DNA from: Methylocystis heyeri
GTDB lineage: Bacteria > Pseudomonadota > Alphaproteobacteria > Rhizobiales > Beijerinckiaceae
Assembly: GCF_004802635.2 (NCBI RefSeq)
Contig: NZ_CP046052.1
Span: 186,001-250,000, forward strand
Direction: 5' to 3'
Length of the DNA: 64,000 bases
In this document: positions 53,464 to 60,958 of the stretch, piece after piece
Layout of the letters: the number at the start of each line of letters is the position of its first letter
Position numbering within the stretch: the first letter of the stretch is position 1
Position numbers and translations under genes: made by a program
Notes under the pieces: model-generated
Told to the model about the DNA's origin: nothing
The model's input: only the letters and a program-made list of their open reading frames with translations
Databases searched by the model: none

Positions 53464-54858
53464 ATGCAATTGATCGTTCGCCTCATCTTCCAGCTCTTTG
53501 GCGTCGTTCTGCTGTGCCTTCTCATCACCGCCGGCGCGGTGATGAGCAATGTCCATCGCTCGATCGGGGAGGAGACTGCGGCATCGAGCGAGCGCGTCGC
53601 TCATGGGCTGGCCAATCTGTTCTGGCGCGAAATTCTCTGGCGCGAAAGCCTGCGCGGCGACCGTCTGCTCCTGCCGTCGCCCGATTGGGAGACGCTCGAG
53701 ACGCTCAAGCTGGTCTCTCCCGGCGTTTGCGTGACCTTCAGCCCCGGGGAGGAGCGTGGGGTTCAGACTTTGTGCAGCCAGACCGAGGGCGTCGGAACCC
53801 CGGCTCCCGCCTGGTTCGCAAAAGCCTATGACAGCTTCTTCGGCCCGCAATCTTCGGTATCGACGCCGGTCTCGGCGAAGGAGCCCGGCGCGGTCGTGGT
53901 CGCGACCGCGGAACCCGCAGCTGCGGTGCGGCAGGCATGGCGGCAGGTCTCAATCATCCTGACCTTCGCCGTGTCGATGGCGTTCGGCATTTGCATCCTC
54001 GCCGCGGCGATGATCGCCCATGCGCTGGCGCCCACGGAACAGGTCGTCGCCGGGCTGCGACGGCTGGCCGACGGCGACTACCGCCACCGGGTTCACATCC
54101 GTTCGAAGGGCGAATTCGGACTGATCGCCGGCGCCGTGAATGATCTCGCGGCAAGGCTGGCGCAGGCCAGCGGCGAGCGCGTCTCGCTCACCAAGCGGCT
54201 CTTCGAGGTCCAGGAGGAGGAGCGGCGCGCGCTGGCGCGCGACCTGCACGATGAATTCGGCCAATGCCTGACCGCGACGGTCGCCTTCGCCTCCTCCATC
54301 AAAGCGAGGGCGAGCGACCGGCCCGATCTCGTAAAAGACGCCGAGGCCGTCATCCGCACTGCGAAGCGCATGATGACGACATTGCGCGAGGCGCTGGCGC
54401 GGCTGCGGTCGCAGGATCTGGACGAGGTCGGGTTGGAAGCGAGCCTCATCCAACTCGTTTCGGGATGGAACGCCGAGACGACTCCCTCCGCCACGGTCCA
54501 CCTCGATCTCCTGGGCGATCTCGACGGCGTGCCCCAAACTGTTTCGACCAATGTCTACCGCATCGCCCAGGAATGTCTGACCAACGCCATGCGGCACGGG
54601 AGACCGAGCGACGTTCGTCTGCGAGTCGAACGCCTTGCGGCCGACGGCGATTTCATCGCTCTGATGGTGGAAGACGACGGCGGCGGCGATCCGTCCCGGC
54701 TCGCCAATGCGCCGGGACACGGCATTCTCGGCGTCCGGGAACGCGTGGCGGCCTTCGGCGGCAGCATGTGGATCGCGCCTTCCGCGCGGGGCGTGCGGGT
54801 TTCGGCCCGCATTCCGCTGACGCAAGCCGGCGTCCAAACGACTCGCATCGCAGCATGA
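53464..54858 (+). CDS. MoxY-like membrane sensor histidine kinase (NarL-system type)
   Basis: A 464-residue membrane kinase. Helix 1 is LFGVVLLCLLITAGAVM, followed by a periplasmic domain of the LapD/MoxY N-terminal type (about 30-155). Helix 2 is IILTFAVSMAFGICILAAAM, then HAMP. The HisKA_3 motif RRALARDLHDEFGQCLTATV carries the phosphorylated His. The HATPase has RIAQECLTNAMRHG and GHGILGVRERV. Such kinases control methanol-oxidation genes in some methylotrophs. It is paired with the overlapping LuxR-type regulator. Confidence 0.9.
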   Translation: MQLIVRLIFQLFGVVLLCLLITAGAVMSNVHRSIGEETAASSERVAHGLANLFWREILWRESLRGDRLLLPSPDWETLETLKLVSPGVCVTFSPGEERGVQTLCSQTEGVGTPAPAWFAKAYDSFFGPQSSVSTPVSAKEPGAVVVATAEPAAAVRQAWRQVSIILTFAVSMAFGICILAAAMIAHALAPTEQVVAGLRRLADGDYRHRVHIRSKGEFGLIAGAVNDLAARLAQASGERVSLTKRLFEVQEEERRALARDLHDEFGQCLTATVAFASSIKARASDRPDLVKDAEAVIRTAKRMMTTLREALARLRSQDLDEVGLEASLIQLVSGWNAETTPSATVHLDLLGDLDGVPQTVSTNVYRIAQECLTNAMRHGRPSDVRLRVERLAADGDFIALMVEDDGGGDPSRLANAPGHGILGVRERVAAFGGSMWIAPSARGVRVSARIPLTQAGVQTTRIAA

Positions 54859-55514
54859 GCAAGCTTTCGATCCTGCTCGTCGACGATCACCCCGTCGTTC
54901 GGGAGGGATACCGCCGCTTGCTCGAAAGCCAGCCGGGTTACGAGATCGTCGCGGAGGCCGACGATGCGATGACGGCCTATCAAGCCTATAAAAAGGCCCA
55001 GCCCGATGTCGTCATCATGGATCTCTCGCTTCCCGGCGCCGGGGGGCTCGAGGCGGTCCGGCATATCAAGCAGTGGGACAAGCACGCGAGGATCCTGGTC
55101 TTCACCATGCACGCCAATACCGCTTTCGCTTTGAAAGCCTTCGAGGCGGGGGCCATGGGCTATATCACCAAGAGCAGCGACGCGAGCGAGCTGATCCGCG
55201 CCGTGGCGATCGTCGCGCGCGGCGGGCGGGCGCTGAGCGACGACATCGCCCATGCGGTCGCCGCGGAACGCCTCGCCTCGGGGCGATTGCCGACCGACGA
55301 ATTGAGCCCTCGCGAAACCGAGATTTTGAGGCTGGTGGCCTCGGGCCGCACGACGGAGGAGATCGCCGATCTTCTCAATTTGAGCTCGAAAACGGTGCAG
55401 AACTATCACTACCAGATCAAATCGAAGATCGGCGCAAGGACCGACGCGCATCTGGTTTGGCTGGCGATGGCGGCCGGGCTCGTGAGCGCCAATGGGCCGG
55501 TTGAGCGAGCGTGA
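54855..55514 (+). CDS. NarL/LuxR-family response regulator (MoxX-like)
   Basis: A 219-residue response regulator. The receiver has DDHPVVREGYRRLLE, phosphoacceptor Asp in VVIMDLSLPG and Lys in YITKSS. The C-terminal LuxR helix-turn-helix reads LSPRETEILRLVASGRTTEEIADLL. It overlaps the kinase stop (ATGA), so the two are coupled. The likely target is the haem-motif propeller gene 215 nt downstream, by position only. Confidence 0.94.
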   Translation: MSKLSILLVDDHPVVREGYRRLLESQPGYEIVAEADDAMTAYQAYKKAQPDVVIMDLSLPGAGGLEAVRHIKQWDKHARILVFTMHANTAFALKAFEAGAMGYITKSSDASELIRAVAIVARGGRALSDDIAHAVAAERLASGRLPTDELSPRETEILRLVASGRTTEEIADLLNLSSKTVQNYHYQIKSKIGARTDAHLVWLAMAAGLVSANGPVERA

Positions 55515-55729
55515 GCAGTAGTTCGATGAACTCGCCGCGCCGGCGCCCGCCAAAAGCGCCGTTGCAATCAGTCTATAAAATAGATAGTATTAGACGATAA
55601 ATTGATCTGAACTTGGCCTCTGGGCGCAAGGCTTCTTCTCTCTGGCCTTGGGCGGGGCGAGGAACCTTTTGCGGATCAGACCAATTCGCCAGTTGAGATA
55701 AATCCGAAAACCCCGGGAAACATATTGCG
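55515..55729 (+). promoter_or_regulatory. AT-rich promoter region of the haem-propeller gene
   Basis: The stretch 55572-55606 is AT-rich against a GC-rich background and contains TCTA-TAAAA-TAGA, an interrupted 4-bp palindrome, followed by TAGTATTAGAC. This is a plausible regulator-binding and promoter site for the 55730 gene. No consensus -35/-10 pair is convincing. Confidence 0.4.
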
Positions 55730-57964
55730 ATGAGCCTAAGAAAACCGGCTTTGGCGGCCTCCGCGGTCGCGCTTCTTGCTTCTCTCGGCGCCCCCGCCGA
55801 GGCGGTTTCGCAACCAGCGGGCTCCGCGCCGGGCGCGCTCGAAATCGACGCGGACGATATCGCCGGCGTCGTCGCCAGTCCCGCGGGAGCGGAGGCGGGC
55901 GTCTGGGTCATAGCCGAGACCACGGATCTTGGAACGCGATACGCCAAGATCGTCGTGACCGACGGGGAAGGGCGGTTCCTGATCCCCGACCTTCCCAAGG
56001 CGAAATACCGGCTATGGGTCCGCGGCTATGGGCTCGTCGACTCGCCGAAGATCGATGCGGCGCCGGGGCAGGAAGTGAAGCTTGCCGCCGCCATCGCCCC
56101 AAATCTCGCCGCGGCGTCGCAATACTACCCCCCGATCTATTGGCTCTCTCTGCTCAAGGTTCCGGGGCGCGAGAAATTTCCAGGCACAGGCCTTTCCGGC
56201 AATGGCGTGCCCGAGAGTTTCAAATCGCAGGAACAATGGCTCGACGGGGTCAAGAACAACGGCTGCGGCGTCTGCCATCAGCTCGGCAATCTGGCGACGC
56301 GCACTGTTTCCCCGGCGCTGGGCCATTTCAGCTCTTCGGTAGAGGCGTGGCGTCGCCGCCTGCAATCCGGGCAGGGCGGCACGGCGATGATCAACGCCAT
56401 CTCCCGTCTGGACAGCGCCGATGGCGGGCAACTGGCGCTTTTTGCCGATTGGACTGATCGCATCGCCGCGGGCGAGCTTCCGCATGAATCGCCTCCGCGC
56501 CCTGTGGGCGTCGAGCGCAATCTCGTCGTCACCGTGCGCGACATCGCCGACGCCAGACATTATCTCCATGACATTGCGCTGACCGATAGGCGCAGCCCCA
56601 CGGTCAACCCCAACGGCCGGATTGTCGGGGCGACCGAACTCGGCAGCGACGACGTGCCCGCGCTCGATCCGGTCAAGAACACCAGGGCGCTCATCCCCGC
56701 GCAATTGCGCGATGCGGATGCGCCGAGCTCGCTTCTCGCCAATCCGGTGATTGCGCCGTCTCCCTATTTCGGCGACAGCGTGCTCTGGAACAGCCGGTTC
56801 AACGCCCATACGCCGACGATGGACGCGGAAGGCAGGATCTATTTCGCCGCGCAGACGCGCTCGCCGAAAAACACGCCCTCCTATTGCTCCAAGGACTCGA
56901 CGCTCCGCTCGGCGCAGCTTTTTCCGCTCGCCGCCAAGCCCGAGGGTTTTGCAGCCAACGCCCGGCAGGTGTCGGTCTATGATCCCAAGACCGGAAAATG
57001 GTCCTTCATCGACACTTGTTTCGGCTCGCATCATCTGGCTTTCGCGGCGGACGCCATCGACACGCTGTTCCTGAGCGACCCTTCTTCGCCGATTCTCGGC
57101 TGGGTTTACGCCAAGACATTTTGGAAGACCGGCGACGCCGCGAGGGCGCAGGGCTGGACGCCGCTGATCGTGGACACCAATGGCGACGGCAAACGCAGCG
57201 CGGAATATAACGAGCCCGGCAAGCCGGCGGACCCCGCCAAGGACACGCATGTTCCTTTTGGACTTTACAGCGTTTCATGGAGCCCCGCCGATGGCTCGGT
57301 GTGGGGTTCCAATCTCACGTTTCCCGGCTATGCGGTTCGCATCGCGCTCGGCGCCAATCCGGCCGAGACCGCGCTGACCGAGGTCTATAAAATCCCCGCG
57401 CCGGGCTATGGCATTCGCGGCGCCGATGTGGACAGCAAAGGCGTGTTCTGGGCCGCGCTCGGCAGCGGGCATCTCGCCAGTTTCGACCGGCGCAAATGCA
57501 AAGGGCCGCTGAACGGCCGGGACGCCGACAAGGGCGAAAAATGCCCCGAGGGCTGGAGCTTCTATCCTCTGCCTGGACCGGGTTTCGCCGGCGCGCCGGG
57601 CTCTGCGGAGACGCCCTATTACGCATGGGTCGATCAACATAATATTCTGGGGCTGGGCGCGGACGTTCCTTTCGCGACCGGCAATCAATCGGATTCCCTG
57701 CATGCTCTGGTGAAAGGCCAGATCGTGGAGCTGCGCGTGCCTTACCCGATGGGATTTTATGCCAAAGGCATAGACGGACGCATCGACGATTCCATGGCGG
57801 GCTGGAAGGGAAGGGGGCTATGGGCGGTTTCGGGAAACCGGACACCCTTCCATATCGAAGCCGTCGGCGCGGCGACGCCGGGCGCACCGGGCAAAACGCC
57901 CGAAAGCTACTCAGGCCCGCTGGTCGTCAATTTCCAGCTTCGGCCCGACCCGCTCGCCCACTGA
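55730..57964 (+). CDS. Secreted haem-motif beta-propeller protein with carboxypeptidase-regulatory-like domain
   Basis: A 744-residue exported protein. A signal peptide (ALAASAVALLASLGAPAEA) is followed by a carboxypeptidase-regulatory-like Ig domain (about 45-110). A c-type haem motif, CGVCH, lies near residue 179. A long region with repeats of the lyase/Vgb propeller kind follows (for example RGADVDSKGVFWAALGSGHLASFDR). It may be a periplasmic mono-haem protein or enzyme of unknown substrate. It follows the MoxYX-like pair and is convergent with the Rrf2 gene. Confidence 0.8.
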   Translation: MSLRKPALAASAVALLASLGAPAEAVSQPAGSAPGALEIDADDIAGVVASPAGAEAGVWVIAETTDLGTRYAKIVVTDGEGRFLIPDLPKAKYRLWVRGYGLVDSPKIDAAPGQEVKLAAAIAPNLAAASQYYPPIYWLSLLKVPGREKFPGTGLSGNGVPESFKSQEQWLDGVKNNGCGVCHQLGNLATRTVSPALGHFSSSVEAWRRRLQSGQGGTAMINAISRLDSADGGQLALFADWTDRIAAGELPHESPPRPVGVERNLVVTVRDIADARHYLHDIALTDRRSPTVNPNGRIVGATELGSDDVPALDPVKNTRALIPAQLRDADAPSSLLANPVIAPSPYFGDSVLWNSRFNAHTPTMDAEGRIYFAAQTRSPKNTPSYCSKDSTLRSAQLFPLAAKPEGFAANARQVSVYDPKTGKWSFIDTCFGSHHLAFAADAIDTLFLSDPSSPILGWVYAKTFWKTGDAARAQGWTPLIVDTNGDGKRSAEYNEPGKPADPAKDTHVPFGLYSVSWSPADGSVWGSNLTFPGYAVRIALGANPAETALTEVYKIPAPGYGIRGADVDSKGVFWAALGSGHLASFDRRKCKGPLNGRDADKGEKCPEGWSFYPLPGPGFAGAPGSAETPYYAWVDQHNILGLGADVPFATGNQSDSLHALVKGQIVELRVPYPMGFYAKGIDGRIDDSMAGWKGRGLWAVSGNRTPFHIEAVGAATPGAPGKTPESYSGPLVVNFQLRPDPLAH

Positions 57965-57986
57965 GATCGGCCCTGGTGGGGGCGCA

Positions 57987-58421
57987 TCACCGCAGCAGCA
58001 CATTCTCCCTGTGGCCCCGGTTGCGCAGGGAGGCGATGCTGGTGCGGTCCAATATCAGCGCGATGGAATCCCGCACGTCGAGCATGATGTCGCGGATGGC
58101 GCAGGCGTCCTCGTCCGGGCAATCGGCGCATCGCTGGTAGGCGGTCTTGCTGGCGCAGGGGATCGGGGCCAAGGGGCCGTCGAGAATGCGGATGATCTGG
58201 CCCACGGTGATTTTTTCGGGCGGCCTCGCCAGAAGATAGCCGCCGCCCTTACCCTTGCGGCTGTTCAAAATGCCCGCATTGCGCAGCTCGACCAAAATGG
58301 CGTCGAGAAATTTCCTCGGAATGTTGTTGTCCTTGGCGATGTCGCCGGCCAGACACTGGCCCTCGGCCCCGGCCAGATGCATCAGCGCTTTCAACCCGTA
58401 TTTGGCTTTGTTCGAAAGCAT
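57987..58421 (-). CDS. Rrf2-family transcriptional regulator
   Basis: A 144-residue Rrf2 protein beginning MLSNKAKYGLKALMHLA, with the winged helix IPRKFLDAILVELRNAGILNSRKGKGGGY (core ILVELRNAGILNSRKGKGG). Four cysteines lie in CASKTAYQRCADCPDEDAC (C-x8-C-x2-C-x5-C), enough to hold an Fe-S cluster as in IscR, NsrR or RirA, although the spacing differs from IscR. It would sense iron, cluster status or NO. It faces the exbD side and is convergent with the propeller gene. Its targets are unknown. Confidence 0.9.
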   Translation of the reverse strand: MLSNKAKYGLKALMHLAGAEGQCLAGDIAKDNNIPRKFLDAILVELRNAGILNSRKGKGGGYLLARPPEKITVGQIIRILDGPLAPIPCASKTAYQRCADCPDEDACAIRDIMLDVRDSIALILDRTSIASLRNRGHRENVLLR

Positions 58422-58815
58422 AATTTTGGAGGCTCCCCACGCCAGCGCGCTTTGTGACGCCGGCAAGACGCGCCGCCATTCTAAATGCTAACCGGGGACA
58501 AGTCATATGGGAAAGGTGGGTTTATCAGGGCGATAGGCTGCCGGGCGCCTCCCATGCAGAGGCATATTCTTTTACAAATATATGTTTTTGAGGACATTTT
58601 TTGCCGCCGGGCTCGTCCCGGAAGGTTCTTTTTCTCTGCTCCGCTCGCCTCCTGCAGGGGCCGGAAAGGAAAAGACCATGCGCGAACGAATCGCGCGACG
58701 GCGCCGTTCCGGCGCAAGACGCGCCTCTTTCAGGGACCGGGCCGGGAAGGAGCGAGCGGCGAGTGGGGAGAGAATTCGCCTGCGCGCCCGATCTCTAAAG
58801 CCCGGTCCCCTTCGC
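58422..58815. other. 394-nt intergenic region between Rrf2 and exbD
   Basis: No gene is supported. An AT-rich patch at about 58560-58605 (GCATATTCTTTTACAAATAT) may be a promoter for the Rrf2 gene or an untranslated leader. A 10-bp inverted repeat, GGGACCGGGC (58733-58742) / GCCCGGTCCC (58800-58809), lies just beyond the exbD stop and could end the minus-strand transcript as a long stem. Confidence 0.45.
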
Positions 58816-59268
58816 TTACCGGCCCGGGGAGGAGGCCGATTTCCCACCGGCGGACTCGGAAACCAGCGCCACCTTGACGTATCCGGCCGCGTTGATCACG
58901 CCCATCGCCTCGGCGACCCTTCCGTAGGGAACCGCCTTGTCGGCGCGGACATGCACGCGCCTGTCCTTGTTGTTGTCGCTGTTTTCCTTGAGCACCGCGA
59001 GCAGGCCATCCGTGTTGCCGGCCTCGCGCTTGTCGACGAAATAGCCTCCGGCGGCGTCGATGCTCACGACGATGGGCGGTTGCTGGTCGTTGAGCTGCTT
59101 GGCCTGGGTTTTGGGCAGATCGACGGGAACTCCGGCGGTCATCAGCGGCGCCGCCACCATGAAGACGATCAGGAGCACCAGCATCACATCGACGAGCGGG
59201 GTCACGTTGATGTCGGCGATGGGCTGAGCGTCGAATTCGGAATCGTGTTTACGCAGCGCGAAGGCCAT
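58816..59268 (-). CDS. exbD: ExbD-type energy-transduction protein
   Basis: A 150-residue ExbD/TolR protein. It has a cytoplasmic N-terminus, one membrane helix with the proton-carrying Asp (INVTPLVDVMLVLLIVFMVA) and a periplasmic domain. With ExbB it uses the proton gradient to energise TonB. ATG 59268 follows GAGGAG and overlaps the exbB end by 20 nt. It is the last gene of the receptor-TonB-ExbB-ExbD operon. Confidence 0.95.
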   Translation of the reverse strand: MAFALRKHDSEFDAQPIADINVTPLVDVMLVLLIVFMVAAPLMTAGVPVDLPKTQAKQLNDQQPPIVVSIDAAGGYFVDKREAGNTDGLLAVLKENSDNNKDRRVHVRADKAVPYGRVAEAMGVINAAGYVKVALVSESAGGKSASSPGR

Positions 59269-59989
59269 TGCGATCTCCTCTCTTTGCAAGCTGGCGCGAC
59301 AGTTCGACTTCAAACACGCCGGTGAAGGCGGTGAGGCGCTTGCCATAGGCGCTGATGTCGGTGCTGATGCGATTGTAGAAAATCACCGCGGGAATGGCCG
59401 CGACGAGGCCGAGGGCGGTCGCGAACAGGGCTTCCGCAATGCCCGGCGCCACGACGGCGAGGCTGGTGTTGTTGGAGGCGGCGATGCCCTGGAAGGAATT
59501 CATGATGCCCCAGACGGTGCCGAAAAGACCGACGAAGGGAGCGACGGCGCCGATGGTGGCGAGGCCGGGAAGACGCGATTGCAGATGATCGAGCGCGCTG
59601 GAGCTCGCGAGCTGCGCCACCCGATGCACGCGCTCCTGAAGGGAATCCCGCTGCCCCTCCGACTGAACGAACTCGCGCGAGCGGTCATATTCCTCGACCA
59701 TGGCCTTGTAGACCTGCGCCAGCGGATCGCTCGCGGGGGCCTCGGCGAAGCTTTCCGCAACAGTTGAGACGGGAAGGCTGTGTTGCACGCTGTCGACCAG
59801 CTTCGCGGCCCGGCGATGAAGCACGGCGAGACGAACCAGCTTCTCGGCGATCACCGCCCAGCCCCAGGCCGAGGCCAGGATCAGGAGAATGATGACCGTT
59901 CTGACTATGGCGTCGGCCTGTAGAAACAGCTCGACGGGCGTCAGCGTGTGGGCGAGGGCCGCCGAGGCGGTGTTGGCTGCGTCACTCAT
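59249..59989 (-). CDS. exbB: ExbB-type proton channel protein
   Basis: A 246-residue MotA/TolQ/ExbB protein with three membrane helices. Diagnostic segments are LATIGAVAPFVGLFGTVWGIMNSFQ and APGIAEALFATALGLVAAIPAVIFYN, cores FVGLFGTVWGIMNSF and PGIAEALFATALGLVAAIP. It partners ExbD in driving TonB. It lies 30 nt after tonB. Confidence 0.95.
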   Translation of the reverse strand: MSDAANTASAALAHTLTPVELFLQADAIVRTVIILLILASAWGWAVIAEKLVRLAVLHRRAAKLVDSVQHSLPVSTVAESFAEAPASDPLAQVYKAMVEEYDRSREFVQSEGQRDSLQERVHRVAQLASSSALDHLQSRLPGLATIGAVAPFVGLFGTVWGIMNSFQGIAASNNTSLAVVAPGIAEALFATALGLVAAIPAVIFYNRISTDISAYGKRLTAFTGVFEVELSRQLAKRGDRNGLRAA

Positions 59990-60019
59990 GAGATTTTAGC
60001 CTTTCTGTTGTGGCGCCCA

Positions 60020-60787
60020 TCAAGGGCTGAAAGTGAGGGATCCGGACAGCGACACCGCTTTTCCGGGAGCCGGCACGGAGCCGCATCTCGAGCCGAGCCG
60101 GTTGGCCACGGCGTCGAAGGCCCCATTGCCCGAAGGCGAGATGGCGTAGGAGGTGAGGGAGCCCGAGGCGCTGAAAGTGGCGTGGTAGGAGATGTGGGCC
60201 GTGCGCGGCGCCTGGGATTCGGGATAGGCGTTGGCCGCAGCGCGTTGCATGCAGGCGTGGAAATGATTGGCTATCGCCGAAGGCGTTGCGCCGGGCGGGG
60301 CCGCCGGAGCCCTGACCGCCGGAACGGCGCTGGCCGCAGCCGCGTGAGGCTTGGCTGTCGCGCTGTGTTGCTGCGCCTGGGGCTGGGGCCGCTCCACGTG
60401 CTTTTCCGGCGGTTTCTGCGGCTTGGGCTTTTCAACCGGCTTAGGCTCCTCGATCGGCGCAATCGGATCGAGCGCCGGGGGCGGCGGAGGCTCGGGAAGC
60501 GTCATTTCCTCGGGCGGAGGAACGATGTCCTCCTGCGGCGGCTCCTCGACCGGCATAGGCGCCAGTTCGACGACCTGCTGCTCCTCGATCGGTGTTTCGT
60601 TCGTCTTGAACCCGATCGTCACCACCGCTCCGAGGACGGCGAGATAGGCCGCGGCGGCGCCGATCCTCGCCACGTAATTCGGGCGGTGTTCGCCGTTCTT
60701 TAAGAGCGACTGCGCCCCCGAGGGGGATGCATCGTCTTCGTGCTCGCTGTATGGCGCCTGGAAATCGGAGGCGGCGGCTAAGGACAT
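60020..60787 (-). CDS. tonB: TonB energy transducer
   Basis: A 255-residue TonB. One N-terminal membrane helix (AAAAYLAVLGAVVTIGF) precedes a proline/glutamate-rich periplasmic spacer (about 75-150, PPPPPALDPIAPIEEPKP type). The C-terminal domain (about 170-255) contacts receptors, though it lacks the commonest YP motif of enteric TonB. It spans the periplasm to power the receptor encoded just upstream, and possibly the receptor-porin fusion too. GGAAAGG precedes the ATG. Confidence 0.9.
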   Translation of the reverse strand: MSLAAASDFQAPYSEHEDDASPSGAQSLLKNGEHRPNYVARIGAAAAYLAVLGAVVTIGFKTNETPIEEQQVVELAPMPVEEPPQEDIVPPPEEMTLPEPPPPPALDPIAPIEEPKPVEKPKPQKPPEKHVERPQPQAQQHSATAKPHAAAASAVPAVRAPAAPPGATPSAIANHFHACMQRAAANAYPESQAPRTAHISYHATFSASGSLTSYAISPSGNGAFDAVANRLGSRCGSVPAPGKAVSLSGSLTFSP

Positions 60788-60899
60788 TGCGGATGCGCCT
60801 TTCCTATGAAACGAAGTGCAGCCACGATAACATCATAAATCCTATAGACGCAATGTGATTATGAAGCGGGTGCAATATTTTTTGTGTCTGGAACAGCGC

Positions 60900-60929
60900 T
60901 GCGGGCCCGAGTGGTGACTCGGACCCGCA
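60900..60929 (-). terminator. Strong hairpin between the receptor and tonB genes
   Basis: A 13-bp stem with one G-T pair: TGCGGGCCCGAGT (60900-60912) and ACTCGGACCCGCA (60917-60929), loop of 4. It lies 30 nt after the receptor stop. No T-run follows on the minus strand, so it more likely stabilises the receptor message and lowers read-through into tonB than terminates fully. Confidence 0.55.
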
Positions 60930-60958
60930 AGCAGGGTGGGAACGGAAGCCTGGCCCGC

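Noticed and set aside
58582-59325. A 247-codon plus-strand frame opposite exbD
   Set aside because: Antisense to exbD, and the remaining part is Arg-rich non-coding sequence.
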